NCBI GenBank assembly: GCA_963921825.1 | Contig: OY997588.1 | Coordinates: forward strand, 122,191,715 to 122,255,714 | Source: Erodium maritimum | Taxonomy: Eukaryota; Streptophyta; Magnoliopsida; Geraniales; Geraniaceae | Direction: 5' to 3' | DNA: 64,000 nt | Shown: positions 60,301-64,000 of the stretch, piece after piece | How positions within the stretch are numbered: position 1 is the first letter of the stretch | Layout of the letters: each line of letters opens with the position of its first letter | Translations under genes and position numbers: made by a program | Notes under the pieces: model-generated | Told to the model about the DNA's origin: nothing | What the model saw: only the letters and a program-made list of their open reading frames with translations | The model's database searches: none

Positions 60301-63300
60301 AAGTTTGGGCCCTTTATGTTGGAGTATTAGAAGGGAAAACAGGGCAAGTCGTATGCCACAAACTGGGAGGAGCCGAGGCTGGCGGTACCTCCTGGTTTTG
60401 GCCAACTTTCCCCAAGCACTGTATCTGAAGGCACCCCCGTCTCTTGTGAGGACTCTGGGGGTTTACCCAAACATTGTATCTAATGTTACAGGGACTCGGG
60501 GCACCGGATTACTTGATCCAGGGTGGAAAAACTTAGTAGTCGGGTCCGTGAAGTTCCCTCACCCAATTCTAGGGGCATGGAAGTACTTCTGCCCGTTACT
60601 ATTGGGCTTGAAGATATTAGAGCTTCTTCTACTAGAAGAATCAAGCGGACTGTTGCATATGCATCCAGGGATGACCAGGCGAGGGCTGGTAAGCAGCCTC
60701 GCCAAGAGGAATGTTAGACACCCGGGGCCTCAGGGACCGGCCTTGGAGGGGTTCCTGGTATAGGTCGTACCTCCTTTTATTGATGCAGTCTTGGTCCATG
60801 GATGGGACTGGGACTTCCAGTACCACTTTCTTACCCCCCCCCCCCCCCCTCACCACTCCTTCATGCTTTTATGGCATCCCGAAATGTCTGTGACGATTAT
60901 ATTGGTAAAAAAAAAATATGAACTTTTTTGTTATATGTCTGTTCTTTTTTAGTAGTTAGGGATCCTATTCGTTGATGTACACTTATTATGATTTATTATT
61001 AATTTAATTTACATCTTTCAGTAAAAAAAAAGTCGAATGTTAGTCCTTTCTCGTTAGTTTTTACAAACAAAAGTCAATTATCAATATTTTAGGTAATTAA
61101 AACTATAAGATATGGTAGTGTCTTTCGCCCTTAGAGCACTCACAGTCGTGGGCGAGAAGCAGCTGGCGAGATGATGTCGCCGGCGAGGAGGAGGCGAGGA
61201 GCTCGCTGGCGAGCTGCGCTGGCTATGTGCTTCTCGCTGGCAGCTCACGCCGGCGAGATGAGAGGCTTATCTTCAAAAATCTTTGTTGTCCAATAAAAAT
61301 GCTTGGTGTCAATGCTATTTGTTTTGAAAAATAAACCCCACCTATATTATCCAAAAAATATCTATACGTCCAATCGAATAACCTTGATCGTCGTTTTTTA
61401 TGTTAAAAAACGCTAACCATAACTACAACATTTATGTTAAACCTATCCTAAAACCTTATATAAACCCACCCTCACAAACTAAAATTCACAAACTCTCTAC
61501 TATTCATCCTTCTCATACATTATCGTCCCGACCCTCAGCCTTCTTTGTCCGTCATCATGGAATTCGATCCTGAGGATATGGAATTCGATTCTATTTTGAA
61601 TGACATGCTCGAAGACTGTCTGTCAACCGAGGAGTTGTTAGACGACGCTTTGGTGGATTCTCCACCACGGAAGCGCAAATACATTCGACGTGACCAGGTA
61701 GCCGCAAACGAACGGTTAATGAAGGACTACTTCAACACCAACCCTGTGTACACCGAGGTGCAATTTCGGCGTCGGTTTAGAATGCCAAAGTCTGTGTTCC
61801 TCCATATCGTTCATGCATTGGAGCAGCACGACGATTACTTCAAGGAAAGGTTAGATGCATTGGGTCAAGTTTCGTTTTCTCCTTATCAGAAATGTACTGC
61901 CGCCATTAGGCAGTTATGTTACGGAATTGCAGCTGATGCGTTGGACGAGTATTTGAAGATAGGGGAAACAACGTCTTTGGAATGTTTGCGAACATTTTGC
62001 AGTGCACTGAATAAAGTCTTTGGTGCTACATACCGGCGGAAACCTACACAAGCTGATATGGATCACATTTTGGCGGTTAATGAAGCGCGCGGATTCCCAG
62101 GCATGCTTGGAAGTCTTGACTGCATGCACTGGGAGTGGAAGAACTGCCCAAAGGCCCTTCGAGGATCTCATTCCCGAAGGGACCACGGTAATCGACCAAC
62201 CGTTGTCCTTTAGGCTGTTGCAACTCGTGACTTATGGATTTGGCACTCTTTCTTCGGCATGGCGGGGTCGAACAACGATTTGACGGTCCTGAACCATTCG
62301 AAGCTGTTCGCGGACGTTGTCAACAGTTGGCAACCACCGGTTGCTTACACGATAAATGGTAATAATTACACACTTCCTTATTATCTTGCTGACGGTATTT
62401 ACCCTTCGTGGCCAGTGTTCGTAAAAACAATTCCATTACTGTCAACGCCGAAGCAGAAGAAGTATGCTGAAGTCCAAGAAGCGTGCATGAAGGATGTTGA
62501 ACGAGCTTTCGGCGTACTACAAGCTCGGTTTCACATTATCAAACAACCGAGCCGTTTGTGGGCTCCCAAGTCAATCGGTTTGGTCATGAATGCGTGCATT
62601 ATACTGCACAATATGATAGTTGAGGCTGAACGTCATACATGTGACGGGTATCGTGAACAAACAGAAGAAGGTAGTCCAAGTCAACCACATATTGCACGAG
62701 GAGGCTTCGTCCCGACCAATGTCATACTCGGAAACACTGAGATGATGCAAAATGAACGTATGCATTACCGCTTGAAGGACGATCTTGTCGAACATCTCTG
62801 GAATAAATTTGGAGACGCCTAGCTGTTAGTTTCCTTTATTAGGTGTTAGTTTCCTTTATTCGGTGTTAGTTTCCTTGGTGTTAGTTTTTTTTTATCTATG
62901 TTGTTTCCTTTATTCGGTGTTTTAGTTATCGATATTAATATTTGTTGTTTTTCCATTTATAATCTATTTTACATACAAAATACATTAAAAAATTAATTTT
63001 CTTACTTCTCGCCGGCGCCTCCCCGCCAGCCCACTGCAGACCTCGTCGGCGGTTCGCTGGAGAGATGATTTAAAAAATCATATTTTAAATCATCTCGCCG
63101 GCGTCATCTCGCCGGCAGCCAGCGAGATAGTTGTGGATGCTCTTATTTCTCATCCGCTGAGCCACGCATATGAGCAAAAGGTGATCAAAGAACTACATAT
63201 GCAGTGGTAGCCTACTAAACGAAACAAAAATGTGAATAGATACTGTTTTTTTTCATAATAAAATGAAATATGGAGGATCGAACTTTATGTACTACCTATT

Positions 63301-63909
63301 TTCTTTTTTGGTTCGGACTAATATATTCTTAAACACCATCATCATATGATATTGATTATCAAAAATGAGAAAATCGAGTGTACCTTCTCTAGATACAGTA
63401 GCCCAACCGTGAACGAAAATACTGATCGTTGATGCATCGGCTATTCTATGCGTAAATCTAATTCCGACGGCAATACCGCCACAATCGAAGACGTTGAGTT
63501 GAATCAACATTAGAGGAGTGGTGGCAGACTCGACTCCCCAAGGAGCAAGACGGTTCAGCAGCTTCGCGTCCGCCTTCCCGTACATGATTTGATCTATCTT
63601 GCAGCTTACTCTGGCCTCCACGTACTCAACCCCCTGGTCATTGCAATCTATAGTTTGGCTCTTCTCGTCGTACCTCCCGGCAAAAGGGTAAAACAGGCTT
63701 AGGTTTTCGGACAAGGATGCCTCTATGGACTTGCTCGTTTTGTCCAAGGTTTCAAGGTCGATCATGTCCGGTGCTCGATAGTATGCGACGGCGGCCAAGT
63801 ACACCGGAGGGACGACGATGTCTAGTGGAGAAATCTTGAGGGTTCGCAAGTGATTTGGGGTCGGAGAAGACGGCACAACGAGCTTCTTGTTCGTGATCTG
63901 AATCTCCAT
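54371..63909 (-). CDS. BAHD acyltransferase BAHD-2 (vinorine-synthase-like), 8.3-kb intron
   Basis: Exon 1 is 63384-63909 (MEIQITNKKLVVPSSPTPNH...) and exon 2 is 54371-55122 (ends FLAFTS-stop). The donor is GAAG|GTACAC and the acceptor is CAAACAG|GC. Joined they give an open frame of 425 codons. The catalytic HRIAD (HxxxD) is at residues 154-158 and DFGWG at 370-374, so the enzyme looks competent to transfer an acyl group from CoA to a hydroxyl or amine of a small metabolite in the cytosol. It is closely related to BAHD-1 along the whole length; exon 1 LKISPLD, YYPFAGR-type FYPFAGRYD and CNDQGVEYVEARV are shared. The intron (55123-63383) holds at least three mobile elements. Very long introns can lower splicing or invite silencing, so expression needs transcript evidence. 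The substrate is unknown. Confidence 0.88.
55450..56290 (-). pseudogene. LINE ORF1 remnant (DUF4283-like + CCHC) in BAHD-2 intron
   Basis: The minus-strand frame 55856-56209 reads SLSFRSIRILARAFDIPIEA and EIGRVNPPRAPSTLQGWVTF, typical of DUF4283-linked gag proteins. After a stop at about 55856 the protein continues with EYCYWCGRLGHAIKNC, an intact CX2CX4HX4C knuckle, near 55800-55845. The Pro/Ser-rich tail (55451-55771) follows in another frame. It differs from the other ORF1 copies in the window and so represents a separate LINE family. No RT is seen. It is in the same orientation as BAHD-2. Confidence 0.7.
56291..58779. other. BAHD-2 intron sequence without recognised gene
   Basis: 56291-57000 is moderately GC-rich and may be the leader of the neighbouring LINE remnant. 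57000-58780 is AT-rich with a (GAA)n microsatellite at 57600-57623 and a very AT-rich stretch at 58410-58740. The frames 57903-58142 and 58084-58407 show no domain and are not called. Confidence 0.45.
59944..59967. repeat. 24-bp poly-C tract inside a LINE ORF1
   Basis: An uninterrupted run of 24 C lies in the DUF4283 region of the third half-LINE. Together with 426-443 and 60834-60849 it is one of three long G/C homopolymers in the window, all inside LINE copies. Confidence 0.95.
60834..60849. repeat. 16-bp poly-C tract in a LINE 3' tail
   Basis: Sixteen consecutive C about 60 bases before the A-run of the third half-LINE. Probably arose by slippage. Confidence 0.95.
61134..63142 (+). mobile_element. 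Complete PIF/Harbinger transposon in BAHD-2 intron
   Basis: The 2009-bp element is bounded by the 3-bp duplication TTA (61131-61133 and 63143-63145). Terminal inverted repeats start GAGCACTCACAGTCGTGG at the left and GAGCATCCACAACTATCT from the right. The subterminal DNA at both ends is unusually GC-rich, with repeated TCGCCGGCGAGATGA-like motifs that could form strong hairpins and bind transposase. It holds one transposase gene. The second gene of autonomous PIF/Harbinger elements (Myb-like DNA-binding protein) is absent, so it could move only with help. It lies antisense to BAHD-2. Confidence 0.92.
61545..62822 (+). pseudogene. PIF/Harbinger DDE transposase with one nonsense codon
   Basis: The frame encodes 425 codons and is interrupted only by TAG at codon 223 (62211-62213). 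Both halves are in the same frame, so this is one point change and not a frameshift. The DDE triad is visible: D192 in MLGSLDCMHWEWKNC, D245 in AGSNNDLTVLN and E319 in DVERAFGVLQARF. The N-terminal acidic region and KYIRRDQVAANERLMKDYF are followed by the helix-turn-helix-like segment before residue 150. The family (Pfam Plant_tran, DDE_Tnp_4) cuts and pastes elements with TTA targets. The TATA-like region and 5' sequence 61450-61540 look intact. The gene is otherwise so well preserved that the insertion must be fairly young. Confidence 0.93.
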
Positions 63910-64000
63910 GGTAATGGGTTAGGTTAGTACCCAAGAAAACAGTGGATAGTGATCGAGAGAGTAGTTTGAGCTTCAAACTGATCAGTGACGTATATATAGA
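63910..64000 (-). promoter_or_regulatory. Putative BAHD-2 core promoter and 5' UTR (cut by window end)
   Basis: TATATATA at 63991-63998 lies 82-89 bases upstream of the ATG and is a plausible TATA box, which would place transcription start near 63960-63970. The block GTTTGAGCTT (63964-63973) is shared with the region before BAHD-1. The rest of the promoter is outside the window. Confidence 0.5.

Larger units (their letters stand above)
58790..60916 (+). mobile_element. ORF1-only LINE-like element in BAHD-2 intron (half-LINE copy 3)
   Basis: This 2.1-kb plus-strand element has a leader with AAACCCTAGC (58803) and an ORF1 with a basic N-terminal part (KRKLKRTTLPS; 58796-59433). A DUF4283-type segment follows near 59720-59890 (GPGLFGFYFRTVEARAWVRANE). 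The zinc knuckle reads CYNYGRIGHVVRDC near 60230-60275, with the second Cys replaced by Tyr. The knuckle flank and the tail, including GGTAAGCAGCCTCGCCAAG near 60690, resemble the copy at 8400-9430. It ends in an A-run at 60907-60916. No endonuclease or RT lies between ORF1 and the tail. Stops, frameshifts and a poly-C run break the ORF. No target duplication was found. Confidence 0.72.

Overview
The window looks like plant nuclear DNA, most likely from a eudicot. The evidence is two intron-split BAHD acyltransferase genes, plant-type L1 LINEs, Ty1/copia and solo-LTR remnants, a PIF/Harbinger transposase and Mutator-like elements in AT-rich spacer. I cannot name the species. No bacterial, plastid or mitochondrial gene content is visible.

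Only two host genes can be supported. Both are on the minus strand and are paralogues of the vinorine-synthase-like (clade III) BAHD family: BAHD-1 (exons 14508-15036 and 11644-12383) and BAHD-2 (exons 63384-63909 and 54371-55122). Each has a catalytic HxxxD motif and a DFGWG motif, the same single-intron position, consistent splice sites and an uninterrupted spliced frame (422 and 425 codons). They differ in intron size: 2.1 kb in BAHD-1, with one short retroposon, and 8.3 kb in BAHD-2, which has taken in a LINE-ORF1 remnant, an ORF1-only LINE and a complete 2.0-kb PIF/Harbinger element.

Layout. 1-2381: 3' part of a LINE ORF2. 3637-6131: complete LINE-like element with ORF1 only. 6164-7513: fold-back MITE with GTGATAAAA arrays. 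7.7-10.4 kb: palindromic tandem repeats, LINE-ORF1 remnant, 0.9-kb retroposon with perfect target duplications. 11.6-15.0 kb: BAHD-1. 16.3-18.9 kb: minus-strand LINE-ORF1 remnant split by a 1.5-kb retroposon. 19.3-22.6 kb: decayed copia. 22.9-34.4 kb: nested insertion complex, in which a MITE holds a MULE (itself holding an ORF1-only LINE) and a 5.2-kb RRM-type LINE. 35-38.5 kb: unclear retroelement debris. 38.5-48.4 kb: SIRE-type copia that lost integrase and reverse transcriptase but kept its envelope-like ORF; its 3' LTR holds a solo LTR, which holds another solo LTR. 48.6-50.3 kb: inverted copy of that first solo LTR. 52.7-53.9 kb: probable retroposon. 54.4-63.9 kb: BAHD-2.

The most unusual features are the LINE derivatives that carry ORF1 (DUF4283 plus CCHC knuckle) without any reverse transcriptase, two of which appear to share a 3' structure, and a MITE family whose interior is an array of a GTGTTGATA-type motif. 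All comparisons were made by eye on this one window; no database was searched.
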